From Adenanthera pavonina (Eukaryota > Streptophyta > Magnoliopsida > Fabales > Fabaceae), in NCBI GenBank assembly GCA_026686845.1, contig JAIVEN010000007.1, positions 33,787,001-33,851,000 of the forward strand: a DNA stretch of 64,000 bases. Direction: 5' to 3'. A program made the position numbers and the translations under genes. Each line of letters opens with the position of its first letter. Within the stretch, counting starts at the first letter, position 1. The notes beneath the pieces are model-generated. The model was not told the DNA's origin. It did no database searches and was given only the letters and a program-made list of their open reading frames with translations. Positions 34,862 to 46,786 of this stretch are shown piece by piece.

Positions 34862-36574
34862 ATGGCAACTCTGCTGAATACGGTGTCTCCACCTGCAAAC
34901 CTATCATCAAAAACAAAAGGGAATTGTTGTTGTTATTTTAGCTTATATTCCCAGATTCTGAACATCCATAGGGTTTCCAGCAATAGGTGTTTTCCCAGAG
35001 TTTTGGCTTCTTCCCAGATTACTATTTCTCCAAAAGATGCTGTTTTTACTCTGCCCAACTGGAGGGCAGGAAAGAATGATCCAAAAAGTAAGGAGCTTAG
35101 GCTTAATGATGCATTTCTGTATTTAGAGTATATGGTGGGTAAAGGCCACAAGCCTGATGTGGCTCAAGCAACCCAGCTCTTGTATGATCTTTGCAAGGCT
35201 AATAAACTGAGGAAAGCTGTTAGAGTGATGGAGATGATGATGGGTTCGGGAATTATACCTTATGCAGCATCCTGTACATATTTGATCAATCATTTATGCA
35301 AGAGAGGGAATGTTGGGTATGCAATGCAATTGGTTGAAAAGATGGAGGAACATGGGTTGCTAATTAATACTATTACCTATAATACTCTAGTTAAAGGGCT
35401 TTGCATGCAGGGAAATTTAAACAAGATCTTGCAGCTTATAGATAGATTAACAAACAAGGGATTAGTCCCGAATGCATTCACATATTCTTTCTTGCTTGAA
35501 GCTGCTTATAAGGAAAGGGGAGTAGATGAAGCCATGAAACTTTTAGATGAGATAATTGCCAAAGGTGGGGAGAGCAATTTGATTAGTTACAATGTTATAT
35601 TAACTGGATTGTGCAAGGAAGGTAGAACTGAAGAAGCTTTTAAGCTATTCAGGGCATTGCCTGCAAAGGGGTTTAATCCTAGTGTTGTGAGTTATAACAT
35701 TTTGCTGAGGAATTTGTGTTATGAAGGGCAGTGGGATGAGGCGAATGAGCTATTAGCAGAGATGTATGAAGAGGATCAGTCTCCCTCTGTGGTTACCTAC
35801 AACATATTAATTACTTCTCTTGCTCTCCACGGAAGAACAGAACATGCTTTCAAGGTGCTGGATGAAATGACAAGGAGTGGATATAGGGCAACTGCCACTA
35901 GCTATAATCCAATTATTGCTCATCTCTGCAAGGAAGGGAAGGTGGATCTTGTAGTTCAGTGTCTGGACCAAATGATTTACCGGCACTGTAGTCCTAACAA
36001 AGGAACATACAATGCTATTGCTTTGCTTTGTGAGGATGGGAAAGTGCAGGAGGCATTCTCCATAATCCAGAGCTTGGGTAACAAACAAAACTCCCCTGTG
36101 CATGATTTCTACAAAAATATGATTTGGAGCATGTGTAGGAAAGGGAACACATATCCAGCTCTTCAAATATTATATGAAATGACAAAGTATGGATTTACAC
36201 CAGATTCTTATACTTATTCATCTTTCATAAGAGGAATGTGTAGGGAAGGAAGGTTGGATGGAGCTATTGAGATATTCAGGGTTTTGGAAGAAACTGGGTA
36301 CAGGCCCGATACTGATAATTACAATGCACTTTTACTTGGCTTTTGTAAATCTCTTAGAACAGACATGTCAATGGAGATATTTCAGGTGATGATTGATAAA
36401 GGATGTATGCCTAATGAGACAACATATACCATTCTTATTGAAGGGCTTGTTTTCGAAGAAGAAATGGATATGGCAGCTAATCTTTTAAAAGAGTTATATC
36501 AAAAGGAAGTCCTAAGCCAAAGTACTGTAGAGAGACTTATTATGCAGTATGACCTCAAGGATTTAACAAATTAG
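34862..36574 (+). CDS. Chloroplast-type PPR protein, At1g79080-like
   Basis: An RNA-binding pentatricopeptide repeat protein of 570 residues, intronless like most plant PPR genes. The first ~75 residues are rich in S/T/N/K with few acids, consistent with a chloroplast transit peptide, ending before FTLPNWRAGKNDPKSKELRL. About twelve P-type repeats of 35 residues follow from about residue 85 to 555, recognisable by phrases such as TYNTLVKGLCMQGNLNKILQ, SYNVILTGLCKEGRTEEAFK and TYTILIEGL. There is no E, DYW or SMR domain, so it belongs to the P subfamily, whose members stabilise or process single organelle transcripts; the target is unknown. The overall sequence resembles Arabidopsis At1g79080. 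The start is the first ATG after stops in the leader and gives the expected N-terminus. A MITE begins right after the stop codon. Antisense frames inside it are shadows. Confidence 0.95.
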   Translation: MATLLNTVSPPANLSSKTKGNCCCYFSLYSQILNIHRVSSNRCFPRVLASSQITISPKDAVFTLPNWRAGKNDPKSKELRLNDAFLYLEYMVGKGHKPDVAQATQLLYDLCKANKLRKAVRVMEMMMGSGIIPYAASCTYLINHLCKRGNVGYAMQLVEKMEEHGLLINTITYNTLVKGLCMQGNLNKILQLIDRLTNKGLVPNAFTYSFLLEAAYKERGVDEAMKLLDEIIAKGGESNLISYNVILTGLCKEGRTEEAFKLFRALPAKGFNPSVVSYNILLRNLCYEGQWDEANELLAEMYEEDQSPSVVTYNILITSLALHGRTEHAFKVLDEMTRSGYRATATSYNPIIAHLCKEGKVDLVVQCLDQMIYRHCSPNKGTYNAIALLCEDGKVQEAFSIIQSLGNKQNSPVHDFYKNMIWSMCRKGNTYPALQILYEMTKYGFTPDSYTYSSFIRGMCREGRLDGAIEIFRVLEETGYRPDTDNYNALLLGFCKSLRTDMSMEIFQVMIDKGCMPNETTYTILIEGLVFEEEMDMAANLLKELYQKEVLSQSTVERLIMQYDLKDLTN

Positions 36575-36576
36575 GA

Positions 36577-36797
36577 ATATTGGTTCGAGGGGATTTGGAA
36601 GGGAGGGGAGAGAAAATTTTTTGTCTTATTTTTTTTTTTAAAACCAAATAAGGGAGAATGAGTATTTTTCCTCATGTTCCTTCCTCTCCTTCTTGTTTAA
36701 GGATAAGAGGAAAACTACTTCCTCCTCTTATTTGGTGTAAAGAAAAATAGGATGAAAAATTTTCCCTCCCCTTCAAAATCCCTCAAACCAAACAGAT
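36577..36797. mobile_element. TIR MITE directly after the PPR stop codon
   Basis: The left end reads TTGGTTCGAGGGGATTTGGA followed by AGGGAGGGGAGAGAAAATTTT. The right end, as reverse complement, reads TTTGGTTTGAGGGATTTTGA followed by AGGGGAGGGAAAATTTT. This inverted repeat of about 45 bp encloses about 130 bp. It starts within a few bases of the TAG at 36572-36574, so it forms most of the PPR 3' UTR. The superfamily is uncertain (PIF/Harbinger-like by the GTTTGGTTKGAGGG end). Confidence 0.7.
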
Positions 36798-36819
36798 ACA
36801 GTCACAGAAACTGAAATTG

Positions 36820-38955
36820 GTCATGAATGCTGTCAAATATGAGCTCACAAGTTTTGGAGGCTTTAGTGCTTGATAACCCATTGGTTGTTAATTAGTCAGT
36901 GAAACAGGGCGGGGAATCCAATGATATTTGCATTCTCTCCTTTGCTTCAAATTTTGCAGAATTGAACCATAATTGTGTCTAATGTTTGTGTAGATAATAT
37001 CATATATTATGTTTTGGGAGGGCGGTGAAGGAGTAGTACCAATTCTGATAATTGATTTGGTTTTTTGCGACACTACTTCTTTTGTGCATATGGATCTTGA
37101 GGCTATGATAAATACTCAACGCTTGAGACGTTGTCGTCTTCCCCTCTTTCTTTTAATATGTGCTCTTGAAATATACCAAAGTCTATTAAAAAGGAAAAAA
37201 AAAAAAAAGATGCTAATGAACATGGTGGCCCAAAATCCGATTAACCATTCTGCAAGATAAATTAAGTAGATCATATTTATGAAAGAATGGATCAGTTAAA
37301 TCGACTATATGCAGGGATCCGTAAGCATGCAAATATATTGTTTAATGAAACTTGTTTCTATGCGTATTTGTATATCTATTTATTGATTTGCATGGTTTAT
37401 TATTGTTTCTAAACTATGTCTACATATGTTCTGATTTTGCAGAATCGAACCATGGTTGCGTCTATGTAGATAATATCATATATTATGTTTAGTCAATGTT
37501 GCCAGAACCGGACAAGACATTGAACCGGACAAGTCACTGGTTCAAGGTTCAATGGTTCGACCGAGGTCAAACCGGAGTCGGATCGGTAGTGATTAAAATA
37601 ATATATTTAAAATAAATAATATAAGTTTAAACAAATTTTATAACTTAATTAAAGTCTCAAACTAAATAATATTCAATTATCAATATATTATTCACCACAA
37701 ACAAATTATTAATGAGTTTCATAACTCAATATTTTAATTTAAATAAACTAATATTCATCTATAATCATATTTTGAGTTCAAAATAATAAATTAATAATTT
37801 ATTATTTATTAAGTAAATATATAATTTTAATAGTTATATATCATAATAATACTTATATAATATTATAATATATAAAAAAAACATATTTTATACTAAAAAT
37901 GATGCTATTTTATCTTAAAAATCAAAAAGAATATTTTAAAAAAATTTGAAAAAAAAAATAATGCAGAACCGGTTCAAGGCCGGTTTGACCGATTTTGGAC
38001 CGGTTCTGAACAGTATCGGTTGAATACTATGACCGGACCGGACCCGGAACCAGTTCCCGGTCCGACCGGCCGGTCTGGTCCCGGAACCAGTTCCCGGTCC
38101 GACCGGCCGGTCTGGTCCGATTTTTACAACATAGCTAAATTTATATCCTAAACTTATTTTTGGTTCTTACATGCACGCAAACTGAAACACTAAATTATCG
38201 CTCTATTGGTCAAAAAACTCTGGATAAAAATTTCTTACTGCCAGTAAATGAGTTTGCAATCTGCCATGCTTGGTAAGCCGAAAGATGTACATAAAATGTC
38301 AAGAATTTTACCGTGGTGATTGGTGTGGTGCGTATTCTGTTCTCACTTATATAACACTAATGCACATTGGGATTTGAGATTAAAACATCATGTCTCCATC
38401 ACTATGCCCAAATTCACATCAAGGTATGCAAACCCTAATGGTTTACAGCCTTAGGCTTACATTGGTAAGATTTGAACCATGAATGATCCCCACGCCCCAC
38501 TCTGATCACTCAAACAGTCAAACTAACCCCAGGGGATTAGTCAACTACTGGTAACTTGACAAGAGCATTGTTTCATTGCAAAATTGGTTAGTCAACATGA
38601 AGATTATTCAGAGGCACCTCAAGCAGCCAAGAAGAGTTCCATGAAAATTCAAAGGTTAAAGATGACATTGAAACCAGTAGTATGACAAAATTAAAACATG
38701 TTCCAATAAATGAAACGTAAATTTGTAAAAATCATCTATTAAGTATTTTTTTGTTAGTTACTTTTTATTGTAAATAAAAGGTATATCAGACATTATATTC
38801 ACACCTGTTCCATGAGAAACCAAATCACCTTAAGTCTAAAACTGCATCTAGAGAGAGTTCTCCCCTCAAAACCTACATCTCAACATCAATGAGCTATATT
38901 GCCTGAAAGGTCATGAAGCTGGCAAGGAATCCTAAGGGAAAAGCCCATCTAGAGA
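36820..38955. repeat. Segmental copy A of the eL41 region (lacks coding exons)
   Basis: The sequence from TCATGAATGCTGTCAAATAT (36822) through ATTGCCTGAAAGGTCATGAA (38900) matches the DNA downstream of the eL41 gene at 42803-44030 (from 41854 on) and that around 38960-39560. It stops just short of where coding exon 2 would start. It is interrupted by a hAT-like element and a short local duplication (about 36955-37015 versus 37439-37490, sharing GTAGATAATATCATATATTA). Confidence 0.65.
37494..38134. mobile_element. hAT-like non-autonomous element (third copy)
   Basis: The 641-bp element starts CAATGTTGCCAGAACCGG. The right end, as reverse complement, is CTATGTTGTAAAAATCGG. The AT-rich interior is the reverse complement of the copy at 26125-26705. 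The right arm contains two tandem copies of a 40-bp CCGG-rich unit (core GGAACCAGTTCCCGGTCCGA, about 38045-38115). I do not see a clean 8-bp target duplication, perhaps because of later change at the ends. Confidence 0.75.
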
Positions 38956-39578
38956 AATATAATATAGCGAGTATTTGGTCACAAAACTCTGAAGAAAAAT
39001 GTATTGCTACTAGCAAACCAGTTAGCAATTTGCCATAAATTATAGACGGAATGGAAACCTACTAATTTGGATACAAATTTTAGCATTCAATTTATTTCCT
39101 GAAGCACATTATCGTCCTTACCTAAATAAGAGTAATATATAATGGTATTTGGGGTTATGGACATAAAACGTCCTTATAAATGCCTCTATGTAAGGCCTCA
39201 TGATAAGCATCCTCAGGCATTCTAAACGCTGCTAACAAGAAGTCATTAGGGTAATAATTCATAGCGTAACTTGACTCAATATGAATATTATTCAGAGCCA
39301 GCTCAAGTAACCACCATCAAACTTCCATGAAAATCATAAAGGTTAAACAATATGCCATTCATATTAGGTGTATAGCAAAACCAGTACATATTTCAATAAA
39401 CAAACCGCAAAGTTACAACTCACGCACTTCCAAGACTTGGTCCAATACTACTAAAACTAACACTAGAAAGAGGCCCCCCTCAGGATCCACACCACAACAT
39501 TACAAGGCAATTGCCCTAAAGGTCATTAAACTGGTAGAGCATCAAGAGGGAAAGCCTCATCTAGTTCCAGCTCAGTAC

Positions 39579-40409
39579 CTACTTAGATCTTTGCCTCATC
39601 TTTCGGCGCTTCCTCTTCAACCTCCTCATTCGCTTCTTCTTCCACTGATAAATAATACATTATATTATGTTAGATTCAAAGAGAAAGCATATCTGATATT
39701 CGTGAAAAAGTAACAAGCAAAACAAATCATACCAACTTCCATGTATGAAAGGAAACATTTAGTTTATAAGTATACTGAATATGATGCAGTATTTAAAAGG
39801 CTTTCCTTACAAACTAAAACCAGCTATTAGCTAACAAAGAAATGTGTTTAGGAGTTTGTGACTATGAATTAAATATAGTACTAGGAACTTGAAGCTTGCC
39901 AGAAGATAAGAACTGCAAACAATTTTGATTATAGATTCATTGATTGCCACAACAAAATGTTTATCACCGTTTTGATGCCCACAGACATCACAATCATCAG
40001 TTCATTGAGTACATCATAACAATAACAAAATGAATTCTTGTAACAGGAAGCTACGTACATCGTTTACACTACACCGAAAACATCAATAAGACACATAATT
40101 ATTACCACGGAACAGCGAAAGAACATTCAAATGTATCATTCTTACCTATTAATTGTCATGTCCTAAACTCCAAGATCGAATCACGATTGTCCTCTTTTTT
40201 TTCTCCAAAAATTAAGATTATAAAATAAAAGAACGACAACTCAAAGTCGAAAATTTTATTAATACACTAATAAAGTAGATATTAATGATCTATGTATATC
40301 AAAATCCAGCGATTCCGCATGAAATAAAGATTGGGAGAACAGGTATCCATACGAGAAACAACAGAAAGAAGTAAATATGATGAAAACAAAGGCTTACCTT
40401 AGCTCTCAT
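39579..40409 (-). CDS. RPL41: 60S ribosomal protein eL41, copy 1
   Basis: eL41 is the 25-residue, extremely basic protein of the large ribosomal subunit that bridges the two subunits. Two coding exons on the minus strand: 40409-40398 (MRAK, donor AAG|GTAAGC) and 39644-39579 (WKKKRMRRLKRKRRKMRQ, RSK, stop; acceptor TTTATCAG). The junction is in phase and the protein is full length and unchanged from the near-invariant eukaryotic sequence. The 753-bp intron is non-coding. The promoter has a TATA box and an AAACCCTAA telobox. A tandem paralogue lies 3.2 kb further right with the same exon structure. The short exons escape simple ORF searches; a longer frame on the other strand (39327-39713) is a shadow. 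Confidence 0.95.
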
Positions 40410-40515
40410 CTTCGATGCTTATAAGCTCCTCCAAAGCTGGTCAGATCAGCGAATGGAGGTAAAAGATCAGCCAGTATAAGAGATCGGAGGGTATGCGACG
40501 AGTTGCCCTCGCCGG

Positions 40516-40524
40516 ATATTTATA
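40516..40524 (-). promoter_or_regulatory. TATA box of eL41 copy 1
   Basis: TATAAATAT on the minus strand, about 107 bp upstream of the ATG. The paralogue has the same motif at the equivalent place. Confidence 0.6.
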
Positions 40525-40546
40525 GTGCTCTCACTCCTGAAATGTA

Positions 40547-40555
40547 AAACCCTAA
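40547..40555. promoter_or_regulatory. Telobox of eL41 copy 1
   Basis: AAACCCTAA just upstream of the TATA box, accompanied further upstream by TGGGCT (about 40598) and CGGGCC (about 40628) site-II-like words. This telobox plus site II set is typical of plant ribosomal protein promoters and supports expression of this copy. Confidence 0.6.
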
Positions 40556-40639
40556 AATTGGTTAAATGGGGCGGGTTGATGCAGATTGGCATCTAAATGG
40601 GCTTAAAGCCAGTTCGGAATTTAAACGGGCCGAGTTTCC

Positions 40640-41850
40640 GTGAATAAAAAATAAAATATTTCTAGTCTTTTAATTTTATTTTAAATTTAATAAAACTAAA
40701 AAGTTAACATCATACCCAGAATGTGATTTTCTATATCATTATGTTATATAAAATTAAAATCTCTTATGACTGTGTAATTATTATTCACTCTCGAAGTGTA
40801 TATCTGGTTTTTTTTCTCCTATTTCGTCTAATAACTATTAAAAGAGGTTGTGCGTAGGGATATGTAATGTATTTAGTATAAAAAAATAAATTATCAAAAT
40901 ATGGTGATCGATGAGGCATCTAAAAAATTGAAATTGTAGAATTAGGAAATTTAAAAAGATTCTCAGCCTGTTTGGCAATCTCTTCATGAACATGTAAAAT
41001 ATGATTGTGAGGAACATTAATACTTTAATATACGGAACAAAGCTTAACATTATTTAATTTAAATTGGCATGAAATATTAAAATAATAACAGATAGAAAAA
41101 ATATTAAGTACTTCAATATGCATTTGTTGGTCATCGTTTCTGCGCCAACAGGGACATGCAGGAAAAAAAAATCTTTGAAGGAGTTATGTTCTCTTGGATT
41201 TTTCATCTAACCGGCAAAAGCTGAATGAATAACCACAAGGCACGCATTCTTATAAGTCTTTGCATCTGAGCAAGACGAGCATGATGTATGGTCCTACTTA
41301 TTAGTCTACGAATATAGTTATAATCAAGACTCATTTGGTAATCAAAACAAGAAGTAATTTTAAATATGTGAAATATTTTTATGTTATTAAATAAAAAAGT
41401 AATAAGAATATAATACTATAATTGAGTAATAGTAACAGAAATATGATCGATATTTTATGTCTTGATTTATGTGTGATGAACAATTATTTTTCTTAGATTA
41501 TACGGAGCAGGGCCTGAGAATTGATGCATTTAACTAATTAATGAAAGGAAACTCTTTCTCACAGAAACATATCTCAATGCTTATTTAAAAAAAAAAAAGA
41601 AGGAAACATATCTCAATATTAGAGCCTGCAATTCTTAATAGCCAATTAAATTTATGCCTTTGAATATAAAATATGGAACAAATTATTGATTTAAAATAAA
41701 AGTGCATTATTCTTGGATGTTGATTAACAATTATTTTTTCACTAATTTTTGTTATCTTTTGTTTCGGTTACGTTTCATGGTATTTACAAGAGGACATTTC
41801 TATCATAGGCAACTGGAGATATTATTCTACAATATATGTTTGTCTCTTTG
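40640..41850. other. AT-rich DNA between eL41 copies
   Basis: No gene supported. Contains poly-A tracts (for example near 41590) and otherwise unremarkable AT-rich sequence. Confidence 0.45.
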
Positions 41851-42802
41851 AGGTCATGAATGCCGTAAAATATGAATAAAATCAAATTTCAGAGACTTAA
41901 CTTACATAATTTTTGAAAAAAAAAATACGATACCAAAAAAAAATCTCATTCATAAAATCACGTTCTTCATGCATACTCAACAAGACATCAGAGCTTGGAA
42001 TTCAATGATGTTGGCATTCTCTCCCATGCTTCAAATTTAACACTTCTTTTTTATACGAATAGTGGCATCTTAGCACTCATAACAACTCGTGGCATCCATT
42101 TTCTATCTAAGTTGACAAAATTGGAATAATACCCATTGTGATAATTGACTGATATAGTTTACGTGACACATTCACAAACCAGTTTAGCAATCTGACATTA
42201 TTGTTAAGTGGAAACCTATTAATATGGATACAAAACCTTACCACTCAATGGATGGCCGTAGCGTTAAAATGAAAATAACTAATTGATTTGGGCACATTCA
42301 CATAATTATACTATAGAACACTTATACATCTTGGGATTAGAGGTTTTACACCAAACATCAGAATAACTACCTTAGTAAGCCCAAATTCACAATATATCTT
42401 GAGTGTGCGAGCACACTAAACGATGCTATCAACTACAGTTCATATGAGGAAAATTTCTTAGCATGGCAGGTGATTCATTCAGAGGCATCTCACACACACA
42501 CAATCAAACTTTCATGAAAAAACTTTCTAAGGATAAAGGATATGCCGTTTGGATAGGATTTATAGCAAAAACAGCATGTTTCAGTAAGCCAAGTGCAACA
42601 TAACAACTAACTTACTCTTAGTCCAATAATAATAAAACAAACTCTAATTGGCCAAAAGTAAAAAATAAAAAGAAAATGAACCCTAGAGAGAGATCTCCCC
42701 TCGGCAGCCACACCTCAAAATCACTAGGCTATTGCCTGAATGGTGTGATGAAGCTGGTCAAGCAACAAGAGGGAAAGCCTCATCTTGTTTCAGCTTAACC
42801 AC

Positions 42803-44030
42803 CTACTTAGATCTTTGTCTCATCTTTCGGCGCTTCCTCTTCAACCTCCTCATGCGCTTCTTCTTCCACTGATACATGGTATAATATATTATGTTAGATT
42901 TACTGGGGGGAGAAAAATAAAGCATACTGGTGTTCATGACAAAATTAACAGGCACAACAAAATACGTCAAGTGAAAAGTATGACTAGTAATCAGTATACA
43001 GCTTGTGATGCAGTATTTCACAAGCCTTTCCTACTCTACCATACTTCAACCATACAGTTCAAACTGTAACAAAACAATCACAGCAGGCACCAGTGTTGTC
43101 ATGAGGTGAAAAGTGGGTTAAGTAGCCAGCCTCGAAACAGCAAATTTGTAGTAGCAATATCATTGATGTAAGGCAGAGCCAGATGTTTAAAAAAAATGAT
43201 AAAAAAATTTAAATAACCAAAAATCATCACAAAATAACAGCGATCATGATGGAGTAATATCCCCTTTTATCAATATGTGTTGGATTCTTTTGTGGAAGAC
43301 CCTAAAAGTAAATGCCTGAATAAAGTACCGAGATATACAAAGAATCCATGCACACACACTGAAACAGTCAAATACACACCATAAAACCATAAATAACTAG
43401 AGTCTGAAAATAAAGAGTTACAGAATCAAGTAAGCATAACAATGGCAGTGGCAGTGAAATAATGCAGGATAACAATGAGAATTGTTTGTGACTGAATTAA
43501 ACGGAAAACTAGGAACTTAAGGATACCAGAAGTAGAATACTAGAACTGGAAATAACTATGATTATACTCATGAATTGCCACAAGAAAGACAAACAATATC
43601 ACTGTTTTGATGCCCAAAAACAAAATGGTGGCATCACAATCATCAGTTCATTAAACACCTCACAACAATCACAAACTATAGGAGTTCCGGTAACAGGACA
43701 CTCCCAAAATCGTTTACATTACACAGAACACATATTATTACCGTAGGGCAATGAAAGCACATTCAAATTTATTATTTTTTTCCATATTAATAATTGTCAT
43801 GTCCTAAGCACCGAGTCCAAGTCCCAATTTTCATACGGTTTTCAAGAAGAAGAAGAAGAAGAAGAATGACAACACTAAATAGAAAATTATAACAATCAAC
43901 TTTGATCTATGCAACGAAAACCCAATGATTCTGCATCAAAATAAAGATTGAGAGACCAGGGAGTCCTGAAAGAAACAACGGACCGAGGTAAGAATAATCA
44001 AATAGAAAAAGGGTATACCTTTGCTCTCAT
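42803..44030 (-). CDS. RPL41: 60S ribosomal protein eL41, copy 2
   Basis: A second full-length eL41 gene. Exons on the minus strand are 44030-44019 (MRAK, donor AAG|GTATAC) and 42868-42803 (WKKKRMRRLKRKRRKMRQ, RSK, stop; acceptor TATCAG). It encodes the same 25 residues as copy 1; differences between the coding exons are silent (for example GCA versus GCT for Ala3). The 1150-bp intron shares blocks with copy 1 (such as GTTTTGATGCCCA and ACAATCATCAGTTCATT) and contains an (AAG)n run at about 43848-43866. A TATAAATAT box lies at 44128-44136. Only a CCCTAA half telobox is seen near 44160, so regulation may differ from copy 1. Confidence 0.95.
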
Positions 44031-44127
44031 CTTGAATGACGATTGCTCAAACTTCCCTTAATGACGGCAAATAAGTGAATTCTATGTAGACTACTACAGT
44101 GTACCAGCCGAACTGCCCAAATCTGAT

Positions 44128-44136
44128 ATTTATAGT
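44128..44136 (-). promoter_or_regulatory. TATA box of eL41 copy 2
   Basis: TATAAATAT on the minus strand, about 98 bp upstream of the ATG, equivalent to the box of copy 1. Confidence 0.6.
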
Positions 44137-44199
44137 TCTGTTATAAATAATATGTGGAGCCCTAATCGTTAAATGGATCGGGTTGATGCCGCACTGGCA

Positions 44200-46780
44200 T
44201 TTTATAAACATTTAGCAAAAAAAAATGCTAAAAACTTAACAAAAATATATTTAAATATATTTTTTTTATTTTGTAAATTTATTGAATTTTGAATTTTAAA
44301 TTAATTTAATTTGATTTCATTTTAATTTAATTTTTAATTAATTTAATTTATTTTAATTTTTTCTCTTAATCTTTTTTATTTTAATTCAATCCTTAATTTT
44401 CAAATAAAAATTGAAGTTTTTTTAATAACTTTTCAGCCTATATTTTTAATAAGCTAAACCCAAATAATCTATTATATATACAAAAATAAGTAAAATTGGA
44501 GGAAAACTAGAGTGTCATGTCAGCAGAGAATCCTAAAAAAGAAAATTGATTACTCAATTGACATGTGGCATCTGATGTTGTGAATTAACAATATGAAAAA
44601 ATATGTAGTGATAACCGTTACAATAATTGCTTATTTTTACATATTATATTGATGCCAAATATGATGAAAAATTAGGCTTATTATTATTCAATTTTAATAA
44701 ATATATATCCCTGATATTTGATAACCATTCTAATTTTTTTATATTTCATTAATTGTTTGTTAATGTGTTAGCATTACAATTATTTTGACACGTTAAAGTT
44801 AAATTCCTCATCAAAATCTCATATTTAAAATTTAAATGATCTCAATTTATTTATGAATAAATCTTAATTAATTTCAAGTAAAAATCTTAATTAATTTTAA
44901 ATTGCACGTAAAGACATTAAATATTTTACAATTTTCCATAACTATACATTCTATAACCATGTCTTTCCAATTTTTCTCCTCATTTTGGCCACTTTCATAT
45001 TTCTAAGCATTTGTCCTCTCTCTTCATTCATCCTCCTCCCTCTTCCATGTCCTTCCATTTTACTCTTCTGCCTCAATTTTTATTTCTTTGTTCCTCCACT
45101 CCCATCCTTTAATGGAAATCATGAACAACATATGGTGAGTGGAAAAAATGATGGTAATGTTCATAGGGTAGCTAATGTGGAATTGTAAGGTTCTTTGTCC
45201 TCCTTTCTTCTCTTTTCGAGGATTCTTCTTTGATTTGCAATGCTTTTTCTTTAATTACAATAATAACAAAAACAATCTTCACCCCTTTTCTTCCATTGAT
45301 TTGTTCTTTCTTCCAAGGCTTCAAGTCATTCAGCTGCTATACTTGATCATCCCCTTATTGAACGATCTCCAAGATGAGAATGAATGCTTACCGGTTTCTC
45401 GAATCTCTACTGGAATAGCTGTAGAAGCACTGATTCTTCTCCATGCTCATCCTTCTCCCCTAATTTCTTTTTGAGGCGCTCCTTAATCACTCCCTCCTTT
45501 TATATATATATATATATGATTCTTTCTCGAACAAACTATAGTGATAGAAATTTTGTTTCTTGAATTTTTCACTAGTTTGCCATCTGTCTATAAATGAGTT
45601 TCTTCTTTTATTGGTCTACATTCAACTCTAATTAATGTCTCTTTATTGCTTTTATTGATGTTAATTATCTTTGACATTCACTACAATTCTTGTGTCATTG
45701 ACTCTACATGCTGATACATTATTCTCATGAATATTTTACTTGCCTAATATTTGCTATTGTAATGGAAGAATAGTTTAAAACAATGAGTTTTATGCCATGG
45801 GCATTAAATTGGATCATCAATTCAGGATTTTTTATTAAGCTTATATTACAATAGATTTTACAGTATAATTTTTTTTTCGTAGTTAAAGGAAGGGAAATAC
45901 AAAGATCAATCAAGGGTCAAACGGAGAGAAATTATCAAGGATACTTTGTAATTGCTTTTAACTATTCACTTATGAAAATTTTGTTAGATAACTCTGATTC
46001 CTTACATTTTGCTTCATTTCTGTATTGTCTAATCATAAATCTTACTACTCTATACAATTGTTTCTACTTTGAATCAATGAATTCAAATCTACTAACAACA
46101 TGGTCAGATATTTCATCACTCTTCTTTTTTCTCATGTTAAGAAGATTTACATTAATAATTGCATTTCTGTTTCTCTTCCTCTATTTTGATTGGAAGTCCC
46201 TCTCTTTCATAACCTGTCACCATACTTTGTTCTCTCTTCCTTTTCATGCTTAGGGAGCAACATTATTGCATTTAAACAATGAACATTTATAATATTTTGA
46301 TTAGACATAAGTTAAATCCTCTTGAATTAAACTTATTTGTTATTATAATATTTGATTGAGCATAAATTTTCTAATATTTTTCATAGTGAAACTCCATCAT
46401 CTTCATGGATCCAAATAAGAAGACTGAGTTGTCTATTGGGAGATACTGTGCTTATTCTATAATTCTCACATCGGTACCTTTCTCTAAAATTTAAAGTATA
46501 TAAAGTTGGATTCACATGCTCTATAAAATATTAATTGAAATTGAAAGTGCATAGCACACCTAATTCTAGATGGAGACTAAGGATTTTTGTTTTATTATTA
46601 TATTTCAAATATTATTTTTATCTATCCTATTATATGATAGTGTATCTTAATCCTATTTTTATATGTCCGCAGCAGAAAATACTTTATAGGAAAAATATTA
46701 TTGCTTGAGAAACACTTTTAAATACTTTTTATAATTAGCGTGTGTTAAGATTTGGATTAAAATTTGCAATAATATCATAT
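44200..46780. other. AT-rich intergenic region, no gene called
   Basis: Several frames of 60-100 codons exist (44985-45188, 45175-45474, 45972-46253). They are dominated by F/L/S from TTT/CTT-rich sequence, overlap each other and show no domain. A less AT-rich CT-rich stretch at about 44990-45470 might be a decayed exon or leader, but I cannot support it. Confidence 0.4.
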
Positions 46781-46786
46781 TTAAAT

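Noticed and set aside
39327..39713. 128-codon plus-strand frame
   Set aside because: Antisense to eL41 exon 2 and its 3' UTR; the minus-strand exon encodes a near-invariant ribosomal protein.
44985..45474. Two overlapping F/L/S/P-rich frames that could suggest a membrane protein
   Set aside because: The hydrophobic look comes from TTT/CTT-rich DNA; no conserved residues or splice structure seen.
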